From NCBI GenBank assembly GCA_039808885.1, contig JBDHTX010000021.1:10718-74717 (forward strand): a stretch of DNA of 64,000 nucleotides. The letters are read 5' to 3'. The stretch comes from Dongia_A sp039808885. Lineage in GTDB: Bacteria > Pseudomonadota > Alphaproteobacteria > Dongiales > Dongiaceae. Below, piece by piece: positions 16,275 through 23,032 of this stretch (position 1 is its first letter; each line of letters starts with the position of its first letter). The position numbers and the translations under genes are program-made. Below the pieces are notes generated by a model. The model had not been told where the DNA came from. It saw only the letters and a program-made list of their open reading frames with translations, and made no database searches.

Positions 16275-17033
16275 CTACTTGATATCCAGCTTCTCGATGT
16301 TGTGCTGCGCCTCGTTGGCGATGTCGGTGCCGGGCATCACCTGGATCACGGTCAGCCAGTCGGAGCGCGCGCCGACTAGGTCGCCCTTGGCGCGGCGCAG
16401 ATAGCCGCGCTCGAGCAGGGCGCCCGGATGGCTCGGCGACAGCTTCAGCGCCTGCTCGACATTGTCCTCGGCGAGGTCGGGATTCTCCAGCTGGCGGTAC
16501 GCCGCCGCGCGCATGGCGTAGATGTCGGGATCGTCCGGCCGCAGGTCGACCGCGACGTTGAGATCATCGAGCGCCTCGAAATACATGCCGGAGGAGCCGT
16601 AGGTGAGCGCGCGGTCGACCAGCAGGTCGGGATCCTTCGGATTGAGCCTTAGCCCCTGGTTCTGCGCATAGAGCGCGCGCTGCGGATTGCCGGCCTTGAT
16701 CCAGGCCTGGCCGGCCTGGGCGAACAGCTGGGCCGCCAGCGGCGCCTTCAGCTGCGGCATCTGCTCGGCGACGCGCTCCAGTTCCAGCGCGCCGCCTTCC
16801 ACGTCGCCGGTGCGAATCATGGCCAGCGCCTTGCAATGTCGCGCGGCGTCGCCGCCGCCCTGCTTCTCCCACTCGACGGCGCTGTCCAGCGCGCCGCTGG
16901 GATCGCGCTCCACCAGCACCATGCAGGCCTGGTACTGCGCCTGGTTGTCGAGCGCCATGGCCGGAGCGGCGCAGACCAGGCCGATCCCGAACAGGGCGGC
17001 GCGAAGGAAAAGCCGGCAACGCATCGCTTGCAT
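16275..17033 (-). CDS. Exported tetratricopeptide-repeat protein
   Basis: 252 residues. A signal peptide (about residues 1-28, RLFLRAALFGIGLVCAAPAMA-LD) targets it to the periplasm. At least three TPR-like helical pairs follow, for example AGQAWIKAGNPQRALYAQNQGLRLNP, ALTYGSSGMYFEALDDLNVAVDLRP and AAYRQLENPDLAEDNVEQALKLSP. TPRs mediate protein-protein contacts; no catalytic domain is present and the partner is unknown. Initiation could also be at the ATG three codons downstream. Confidence 0.8.
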   Translation of the reverse strand: MQAMRCRLFLRAALFGIGLVCAAPAMALDNQAQYQACMVLVERDPSGALDSAVEWEKQGGGDAARHCKALAMIRTGDVEGGALELERVAEQMPQLKAPLAAQLFAQAGQAWIKAGNPQRALYAQNQGLRLNPKDPDLLVDRALTYGSSGMYFEALDDLNVAVDLRPDDPDIYAMRAAAYRQLENPDLAEDNVEQALKLSPSHPGALLERGYLRRAKGDLVGARSDWLTVIQVMPGTDIANEAQHNIEKLDIK

Positions 17034-17172
17034 TCAACCAGGGGGGACGTTAACGCTGCGGCGAACCTTCCTGCGGCCGGCCCGGATTTGCAAGCCAGGA
17101 TTTGCAAGTCATCCTTTCGCGAGCCCGCCCAGAGGCAAGACGCGCAGGGGGCGAAACGGGCAGGATCGGGAC

Positions 17173-18042
17173 ATGGCCGCGACATCGCATTTGTTCTGCT
17201 TCGGGCTCGGCTACAGCGCGGGATTCCTGGCCCGCGACCTGATCGCCAAGGGCTGGCGCGTCAGCGGCACCTGCCGGAGCACGGACAAGCAGGCGATGCT
17301 GCGCGGCCAGGGCATCGTCGCGCATCTGTTCGATCGCGACCGGCCGCTCGCGGACGCCGCGGAGGCGCTGCGCGGCGTCACCCATCTGCTGAGCTCGGTG
17401 CCGCCGGACGAGGCGGGCGACCCGGTTCTCGACCTGCACCGCGAGGCCGTCGATGCCGTCGCGCCGGGCCTCGCCTGGATCGGCTATCTCTCCACCACCG
17501 GCGTCTATGGCGATCGCGCCGGCGGCTGGGTCGACGAAAACAGCGCGCTGACCCCCAGCGGCGCGCGCGGAGCGCGCCGGGTCGCGGCGGAGCGCGCCTG
17601 GCTCGGCTTGCGCCAACCAGCACATCTGTTCCGCCTGGCCGGCATCTACGGGCCGGGCTCCTCCGCCCTCGACACCGTGCGCGCGGGCCGGGCGAAGCGC
17701 GTGGTGAAGCCAGGCCAGGTGTTCAGCCGCATCCATGTCGACGACATCGTCCAGGTGCTGGAAGCCTCGATGGCGCGGCCCGATCCGGGGGCGGCCTACA
17801 ATGTGTGCGACGACGACGCGGCACCGCCCGCCGATGTCATCGCCTATGCCTGCCAGTTGCTGGGCGTGGCGCCGCCGCCGGAGGTGCCGTTCGCCGAGGC
17901 CGATCTGTCGCCCATGGCGCGCAGCTTCTACGACGACAACAAGCGCGTCGACAACAAGCGCATCAAGCGCGCGCTCGGCGTGACCTTGCGTCATCCGAGC
18001 TATCGCGCCGGGTTGCAGACGATCCTGGCCGCCGGAGGCTAG
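17173..18042 (+). CDS. NAD-dependent epimerase/dehydratase-family (extended SDR) protein
   Basis: 289 residues from the ATG at 17173; longer in-frame versions overlap the TPR gene. The N-terminal Rossmann motif is slightly unusual (LFCFGLGYSAGFLARDL, Gly-x-Gly-x-x-Ala), followed by YLSTTGVYGDRAGGWVDENS with the catalytic Ser/Thr-Tyr region. RLAGIYGPGSSALDTVRAG and RIHVDDIVQVL are extended-SDR signatures. It resembles the YeeZ-type SDRs whose substrate is unknown. The TAG stop overlaps the convergent hydrolase stop inside CTAG at 18039-18042. Confidence 0.82.
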   Translation: MAATSHLFCFGLGYSAGFLARDLIAKGWRVSGTCRSTDKQAMLRGQGIVAHLFDRDRPLADAAEALRGVTHLLSSVPPDEAGDPVLDLHREAVDAVAPGLAWIGYLSTTGVYGDRAGGWVDENSALTPSGARGARRVAAERAWLGLRQPAHLFRLAGIYGPGSSALDTVRAGRAKRVVKPGQVFSRIHVDDIVQVLEASMARPDPGAAYNVCDDDAAPPADVIAYACQLLGVAPPPEVPFAEADLSPMARSFYDDNKRVDNKRIKRALGVTLRHPSYRAGLQTILAAGG

Positions 18043-18866
18043 GCGAGTTCGTCGATTGCCTGCGCCAGCAGCGCCAGATCCTGCGCGCGCGACAGGCGAT
18101 GATCGCAGTCCTTGATCAGCGTGACGCGCACGTCATCGCCGGCCAGGCGGTCGGCCAGTTCGAGCGACACCTGATAGGGCACGTCGGGGTCGGCCATGCC
18201 GTGCAGCAGGCGCACCGGGCAATGGATCCCGATCGGGGCCGACAGCAGCAGATGCCGGCGGCCTTCCTCGATCAAGCTGCGGGTGATGACGGTCGGCTCG
18301 TCGGAGTATTGCGACGGTTCCTCGAGCCGGCCCTCGGTCAGCAGCTTTTCGCGCTGGCCGTCGTCGAGGCGGTCCCAGATCAGCGCCTCGGTGAAATCCG
18401 GCGCCGGCGCGATGCCGATCAATGCGGCCACGCGCCGCGGCCGCGCCAGGGCGGCCAGCAGCATGATCCAGCCGCCCATGCTGGAGCCGACCAGGATCTG
18501 CGGACCTTCGCTCTGGGCATCGATCGCGGCGATCGCCTCCTCGGCCCAGCGGCCGATTGTCCCATCGGTGAAGGCGCCGCTGGACTGGCCGTGGCCGGAA
18601 TAGTCGAGCCGCAGGCAGGCGAGCCCGCGCGCGGCGCAATGCGCGTCGAGGAAAGTCGCCTTGCTGCCGGTCATGTCGGAGCGGAAACCGGACAGAAACA
18701 CGACACCTTTGCCGTCACGTGTAAGTTCCGCCGGCGGGCGGCGTGCATAGGCGATCCGCCGGCCGTCGGCCATGTGCAGCACCGCCACGTTCGGAACTGA
18801 TGGGGATCGTGGCGCCGGCGCACCGCCGGAAGCGCCTTTGCCGTCGCTGGATTTCTCGTTTGCCAA
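18039..18866 (-). CDS. Alpha/beta hydrolase
   Basis: 275 residues if the TTG at 18866 is used; it has a GGGAG ribosome-binding site eight bases upstream. A longer frame reaching 19007 would overlap the divergent glycosyltransferase, and a shorter ATG start lies inside the first beta-strand. The fold is clear: VVFLSGFRSDMTGSKATFLDAHCAARGL (oxyanion region), the nucleophile elbow VGSSMGGW, the acid in LLHGMADPDVPYQVSLELAD and the histidine in DCDHRLSR. It is close to the BAAT/palmitoyl-thioesterase-like short hydrolases. The substrate is unknown. It converges on the SDR gene with overlapping stop codons. Confidence 0.82.
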   Translation of the reverse strand: MANEKSSDGKGASGGAPAPRSPSVPNVAVLHMADGRRIAYARRPPAELTRDGKGVVFLSGFRSDMTGSKATFLDAHCAARGLACLRLDYSGHGQSSGAFTDGTIGRWAEEAIAAIDAQSEGPQILVGSSMGGWIMLLAALARPRRVAALIGIAPAPDFTEALIWDRLDDGQREKLLTEGRLEEPSQYSDEPTVITRSLIEEGRRHLLLSAPIGIHCPVRLLHGMADPDVPYQVSLELADRLAGDDVRVTLIKDCDHRLSRAQDLALLAQAIDELA

Positions 18867-18940
18867 TTCTATTGCTCCCACGGGACCGGGAACGTATGTT
18901 TGCCCCAGGTTGCCTTCGAGGGTGCCTTCCTGGTTGCTGA

Positions 18941-20143
18941 ATGTCGAGCGACACGTCCAAATCCCAGCCCAAGTCGAGTCCCAAGGGTTCCAATCCCAAC
19001 GCGCCAACCGTGCTGCATCTGGTCAGCCGGCTGGATGGCGGCGGCGGCTCGCGTCTGGCCATCGATCTGGCGACCGCGCTGGTCGAAGCCGGCGGCCGCG
19101 CGCTGATCGCCTATGACGGCGAGGCCTCGACCTACGAACTGACCAAGCACCGCATCACCCCGGTGGCCGAGGCGCTCACCAGCCGCAACCCGATTTCCAC
19201 CTTCACCATCACCCGGCGCCTGGCGCAGACCATCCGCGACCAGAAGGTCGATCTGGTGCACACGCAGAATGCGACGCTCGCCGCGGTGGGCCAGGCCGCC
19301 GCGCACAAGGCCGGCGCCAAGATGATCGCCACTTTCTGCGACGGGCCCGGGAACGTCGCCACGCTGTCGAAGAAGACGCGCCAGGCGCTGCTCAATTGCG
19401 ACCACGTCCTGACGCTGTCCTATCTCACCGCCAATCTGCTGGCCGAGGCGCTGCCGGAACTGCGCGAGCGCCTGAGCGTGGTGCCCTTCGGCATCGACCT
19501 CACGCGCTTCGATCCCGGCCGCGTCGCCGCGCATCGCATGGTGCAGCTGGCGACCAATTGGCGCCTGCCAGACGACAAGCCCATCGTCATGCTGCCGGCC
19601 CGCTACGCGCCGCAGAAGGGCCATGCCCTGCTGCTGGAGGCGCTGAACGAGGTGAAGGACATCGACCTGCGCTGCATCATGGTCGGCCCCTCGCCCGATG
19701 GCGGCGCCTATCGCGAGGAGCTGGAGAAGCTCATCTCCTCGATGAAGCTGGACGACCGGGTGCTGCTGGCCGACGAATGCCGCGACATGCCGGCGGCCCT
19801 GATGCTGGCCGACCTCGTTGTCGCCCCCTATCTGACGCCCTCCACCTACAACCGCGTGGTGATCGAGGCCCAGGCGCTCGGCCGGCCGCTGGTGGTGAGC
19901 GATTTTCCCAATGCGCGCGAACTGGTCGAGGGCAGCTCGATGGCCTGGCTGGTGCCGCCCAACGACGCCGCCGCACTGGCCTGGGCGATCCGCGACGCGC
20001 TCGCTTTGCCGCTGGAGGAGCGCCAGGCGCGCACGCCCCAGGTGATCGAGAACCTGCAGCGCCGGTCCGACCGCGACTGGATGCGCCAGCGCATGCTCGG
20101 CATGTACTGGGACCTCTCGGGCAAGCCCGGCTCGCCGGTCTGA
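18941..20143 (+). CDS. Glycosyltransferase family 4
   Basis: 400 residues. A Ser/Pro/Lys-rich N-terminus precedes a GT-B fold. The N-domain glycine-rich motif is LHLVSRLDGGGGSRLAIDLATALVEAG, the linker contains VVPFGIDLTRFDPGRV and the C-domain carries ARYAPQKGHALLLEALNEV. The nucleotide-sugar site around RVVIEAQALGRPLVVSDFPNARELVE gives the conserved E-x7-E-like region. It should transfer a sugar from a nucleotide donor onto a glycan or lipid acceptor, probably for surface polysaccharide. It is divergent from the hydrolase gene with a 74-base gap, and no other polysaccharide gene is adjacent. Confidence 0.86.
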   Translation: MSSDTSKSQPKSSPKGSNPNAPTVLHLVSRLDGGGGSRLAIDLATALVEAGGRALIAYDGEASTYELTKHRITPVAEALTSRNPISTFTITRRLAQTIRDQKVDLVHTQNATLAAVGQAAAHKAGAKMIATFCDGPGNVATLSKKTRQALLNCDHVLTLSYLTANLLAEALPELRERLSVVPFGIDLTRFDPGRVAAHRMVQLATNWRLPDDKPIVMLPARYAPQKGHALLLEALNEVKDIDLRCIMVGPSPDGGAYREELEKLISSMKLDDRVLLADECRDMPAALMLADLVVAPYLTPSTYNRVVIEAQALGRPLVVSDFPNARELVEGSSMAWLVPPNDAAALAWAIRDALALPLEERQARTPQVIENLQRRSDRDWMRQRMLGMYWDLSGKPGSPV

Positions 20144-20211
20144 CCCTGACCGGGCGGGAACGCCGGCCTTTGCCGTTTGTTGTGAGATCGGAAACTCCGC
20201 TGGAGGCGCGC

Positions 20212-20367
20212 ATGATCCGCAAGCTCAAATCGGGCGAATACCGCCTCTATTCGCGCAAGCTGGATCCGAAGACCGGCCGGCGGCGCAATCTCGGCACCTT
20301 CAAGTCGCGCGCCGCGGCCGAGCGGCACGAGCGCCAGGTGCAGTTTTTCAAGCGTCGCGCCGGCTGA
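20212..20367 (+). CDS. Small conserved basic protein of unknown function
   Basis: 51 residues, preceded by a strong TGGAGG ribosome-binding site. The sequence (MIRKLKSGEYRLYSRK, TGRRRNLGTFKSRAAAERHERQVQFFKR) is rich in Arg/Lys. It matches a short conserved hypothetical protein I have seen widely in proteobacteria. The middle looks like a compact beta-beta-alpha unit, as in the AP2/integrase arm-type DNA-binding domains, but that is only a suggestion. It lies 10 bases upstream of the DUF3175 gene and is probably co-transcribed with it. Confidence 0.72.
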   Translation: MIRKLKSGEYRLYSRKLDPKTGRRRNLGTFKSRAAAERHERQVQFFKRRAG

Positions 20368-20377
20368 GGGCGGGAGC

Positions 20378-20689
20378 ATGGCCGCCCGCCGCCGCAAGGC
20401 GTCCGGCAAACGCACCGCGTCGAAACGCTGGTCGCAGGACGTGACCGAGCACAGCGATGCCCTGGATCTGGAGGAATCCGTCTTCACCCTCACCGACCCG
20501 CACCGCATCGCGCTCTCGCTGAAGCGCTCGGCGGAGCGCAGCCGGCGGCGCAAGAGCGGGCCGTACCGCTCCGCCATGTCGATGCTGGTCTTCTACATCA
20601 ACCGCGCCGGCAAGGGGCTGCCCAGGCGGCAGGTCGCGGTGCTGGAGCAGGCGAAGGACGAGCTGCGCAAGGTTTTCGGCCGGATATAG
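20378..20689 (+). CDS. DUF3175 domain protein
   Basis: 103 residues. The protein is strongly basic at the N-terminus and then carries the DUF3175 pattern: KRWSQDVTEHSDALDLEESVFTLTDPHRIALSLKRSAERSRRRKSGPYRSAMSMLVFYINRAGKGL. The family has no established function. It follows the 51-residue basic protein by 10 bases. Confidence 0.8.
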   Translation: MAARRRKASGKRTASKRWSQDVTEHSDALDLEESVFTLTDPHRIALSLKRSAERSRRRKSGPYRSAMSMLVFYINRAGKGLPRRQVAVLEQAKDELRKVFGRI

Positions 20690-20737
20690 GACGACGCGCC
20701 TAAAATAGACCCTGCGGCCAGGCTGATTCCGGCCGCC

Positions 20738-20766
20738 TTGCAATACCCTAAGTCCCTCTGTATAAG
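20738..20766 (+). promoter_or_regulatory. Sigma-70-like promoter of the rpmI-rplT unit
   Basis: TTGCAA (20738-20743), a 17-bp spacer and TATAAG (20761-20766) lie about 90 bases before rpmI. Both hexamers are near consensus and the spacing is ideal. The preceding hairpin GCGGCC/GGCCGC (near 20715-20737) may isolate it from DUF3175. Confidence 0.65.
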
Positions 20767-20854
20767 CGCGCGTCCGGCGAAAGCCGCCTCTGGGCCTTGT
20801 TAGGGCATGCCCAAGCGCCGTCGCCACATACTAACTCTTTGAAGGACAAAGAAA

Positions 20855-21058
20855 ATGCCCAAGATGAAAACCAAGAGCAGCGCCAAGAAGCGCTTCAAGC
20901 TCACGGCCTCCGGCAAGGTCAAGTTCAAGCCTGCCAACAAGCGCCACGGCCTCGTCAACCGCCCGCAGAAGATGAAGCGGAAGACCCGCGCCAACACCGT
21001 CATGTTCGAGGGCGACGCGAAGAAGGTGATCCGCTTCTTCCTGCCCAACGGCCTGTAA
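20855..21058 (+). CDS. rpmI: 50S ribosomal protein L35
   Basis: 67 residues, normal length. The sequence MPKMKTKSSAKKRFKLTASGKVK and the C-terminal region with KRKTRANTVMFEGDAKKVIRFFLP are typical of L35. The ribosome-binding site is AAGGA. rplT follows after 23 bases. infC, often upstream in other bacteria, is absent here, and the promoter-like site at 20738 suggests the unit starts with rpmI. Confidence 0.97.
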   Translation: MPKMKTKSSAKKRFKLTASGKVKFKPANKRHGLVNRPQKMKRKTRANTVMFEGDAKKVIRFFLPNGL

Positions 21059-21081
21059 CCCGCGCTTAGGAGGCACTCACT

Positions 21082-21444
21082 ATGGCACGCACGAAACGCG
21101 GCGTTACCACCCACGCCCGCCACAAGAAGGTGCTCGACCTGGCCAAGGGCTATGTCGGTCGCGCCAACAACAACTACCGCATCGCCCTGGAAAAGGTCGA
21201 AAAAGGCCTGCAATACGCCTACGACCACCGGCGCGCCAAGAAGCGCGACTTCCGCGGCCTGTGGATCCAGCGCATCAACGCCGGTGCGCGCGAGCATGGG
21301 CTCACCTATTCCCAGTTCATCAATGGCGTGAAGCGCGCCGGGATCGAGCTGGACCGCAAGGTTCTGTCCGACCTGGCGATCCGCGAGCCCGCGGCCTTCG
21401 CCGCCATCGCGAAGCAGGCGCAAGAGGCCCTGAAGAAAGCCTGA
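21082..21444 (+). CDS. rplT: 50S ribosomal protein L20
   Basis: 120 residues. The N-terminal MARTKRGVTTHARHKKVLDLAKGYVGRANNNYRIA and the following RDFRGLWIQRINAGAREHGLTYSQFINGVKRAGIELDRKVLSDLA are diagnostic. L20 binds 23S rRNA early in 50S assembly and in several bacteria represses its own operon; I did not identify a leader structure that would show that here. An AGGAGG ribosome-binding site precedes it. Confidence 0.97.
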   Translation: MARTKRGVTTHARHKKVLDLAKGYVGRANNNYRIALEKVEKGLQYAYDHRRAKKRDFRGLWIQRINAGAREHGLTYSQFINGVKRAGIELDRKVLSDLAIREPAAFAAIAKQAQEALKKA

Positions 21445-21450
21445 GGTTGG

Positions 21451-21858
21451 ATGCTGCCCGGCACCGTTCGCCGATGCATCGTTGTTCTGCAGCTGGCAAG
21501 CGCGCTCCTGCTGGCCGGCTGCAACAACTATAAGTCGGACATCGCGGCGGTGCAGCGGGCGGCGATCCTTCCCGGCCTGACCAACGAGGCCCTGGCCCTT
21601 GATCTGGGCGGCGAACGCTCCTCGGTCGAGTGGTCCGCGGATGGCACCGACAACGACGACGTCGTCGCCGTCATCGCCACCATCAAGCGGGTGGGCCAGC
21701 TGGGCCTGCGCAACACCATCGAGCTGCACTACCGGCACGACCGCCAGACCCAGGCGGTGACGCTGGAGGACGTGCTGCTGAACGGCAAGCGCCAGCCGGT
21801 CCTGTCCAGCGCCCTCACCGTGTTCAACCTGAACCTGTTTAAGCTGCAGCTGCAATAG
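21451..21858 (+). CDS. Small lipoprotein of unknown function
   Basis: 135 residues. A hydrophobic N-terminus ends in the lipobox LLLAGC, giving a lipid-modified Cys at about residue 24. The mature part (about 110 residues, with DVVAVIATIKRVGQLGLRNTIELHYRHDRQTQAVTLEDVLLNG) matches no family I recognise. It starts seven bases after the rplT stop with its own TGAGG site, so it is in the rpmI-rplT-pheST transcription unit. Its presence between rplT and pheS is unusual. Confidence 0.72.
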   Translation: MLPGTVRRCIVVLQLASALLLAGCNNYKSDIAAVQRAAILPGLTNEALALDLGGERSSVEWSADGTDNDDVVAVIATIKRVGQLGLRNTIELHYRHDRQTQAVTLEDVLLNGKRQPVLSSALTVFNLNLFKLQLQ

Positions 21859-21882
21859 CCGGCCGCTCTTCGGAATACCGCA

Positions 21883-21912
21883 GGGGAGGCCGGACTTGCT
21901 CCGGGCCTCCCC
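21883..21912 (+). terminator. Strong GC hairpin upstream of pheS (attenuator or terminator candidate)
   Basis: GGGGAGGCCGGA and TCCGGGCCTCCCC pair with one bulged base and a five-base loop, then TTCTCGTATCT. It lies 40 bases before the pheS start and 24 bases after the lipoprotein stop, a position suitable for attenuation or partial termination. The T-run is weak. Confidence 0.5.
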
Positions 21913-21952
21913 TTCTCGTATCTGAAGGGCGCCAAACAAGGGATGCCAAGGC

Positions 21953-23032
21953 ATGCAACAACTGGACGGATTGCGGGACAAGTGGCTGGCGGCGGTGGCC
22001 GGGGCCGAGGCCCTGGAAAGCCTTGAGGCGATCCGCGTCGAGGCCTTGGGCAAGAAGGGCGAAGTCACCGGCCTGATGAAGACCCTGGGCGGCCTGTCGC
22101 CGGAAGAGCGCAAGGAGGCCGGGCAGCGGCTGAACCAGTTGAAGGACGCGCTGACCGCGGCCATCGACGGCCGCAAGGCGGCGCTGGAAGGCGCGGCGCT
22201 CGACCGCCGCCTGAAGACCGAGACCCTGGACCTGACCCTGCCGGCGCGCCCCGAAAGCGAGGGGCGGCTGCACCCGATCAGCCAGACCATCGACGAGATC
22301 GTGGCGATCTTCGGCGAGATGGGCTTCCAGGTGGCCGAAGGGCCGGACATCGAGGACGATTTCAAGAACTTCACCGCGCTCAACATCCCGCCTGACCATC
22401 CGGCGCGGCAGATGCACGACACCTTCTATCTGCCGCAGAAAGCAGGCGAGGCGCAGGCGATGGTGCTGCGCACCCACACCTCGCCGGTGCAGATCCGCTC
22501 CATGCAGGCGGGCAAGCCGCCAATCCGCGTCATCTGCCCGGGCCGCACCTATCGCTGCGATAGCGACATGACCCATACGCCGATGTTCCACCAGGTCGAG
22601 GGCCTGGTGGTCGACGAGACGACGCATATGGGCCACCTGAAGGGCTGCCTGATCGATTTCGTGCGCGCCTATTTCGGCATCGACGACCTGCCGGTGCGCT
22701 TCCGCAATTCCTTCTTCCCCTTCACCGAGCCCTCGGCCGAAGTCGATATCGGCTGCGACCGTTCCGGCGGCGAATTGAAGCTGGGCCAGGGCAAGGATTG
22801 GCTGGAGATCCTGGGCTGCGGCATGGTGCACCCGAAGGTGCTGGCCAATTGCGGCATCGATCCGACGCGCTACCAGGGCTTCGCCTTCGGCATGGGCATC
22901 GAGCGCATCGCCATGCTGAAATACGGCATCCCCGATCTCAGGACCTTCTTCGACGCCGATCTGCGCTGGCTGAAGCATTACGGCTTCGTGCCCTTGGACG
23001 TGCCGTCGATGACCGGAGGGCTGACGCGATGA
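21953..23032 (+). CDS. pheS: Phenylalanine-tRNA ligase alpha subunit
   Basis: 359 residues. An N-terminal coiled-coil (about 1-90) is followed by the class II catalytic core. Motif 2 is around RVICPGRTYRCDSDMTHTPMFHQVEG, and motif 3 is GFAFGMGIERIAMLKYGIPDLR. PHPxxQ-type phenylalanine-pocket residues are present in RNSFFPFTEPSAEVDIGC. It forms the alpha2beta2 enzyme with PheT, whose gene overlaps by four bases (ATGA). Confidence 0.97.
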   Translation: MQQLDGLRDKWLAAVAGAEALESLEAIRVEALGKKGEVTGLMKTLGGLSPEERKEAGQRLNQLKDALTAAIDGRKAALEGAALDRRLKTETLDLTLPARPESEGRLHPISQTIDEIVAIFGEMGFQVAEGPDIEDDFKNFTALNIPPDHPARQMHDTFYLPQKAGEAQAMVLRTHTSPVQIRSMQAGKPPIRVICPGRTYRCDSDMTHTPMFHQVEGLVVDETTHMGHLKGCLIDFVRAYFGIDDLPVRFRNSFFPFTEPSAEVDIGCDRSGGELKLGQGKDWLEILGCGMVHPKVLANCGIDPTRYQGFAFGMGIERIAMLKYGIPDLRTFFDADLRWLKHYGFVPLDVPSMTGGLTR

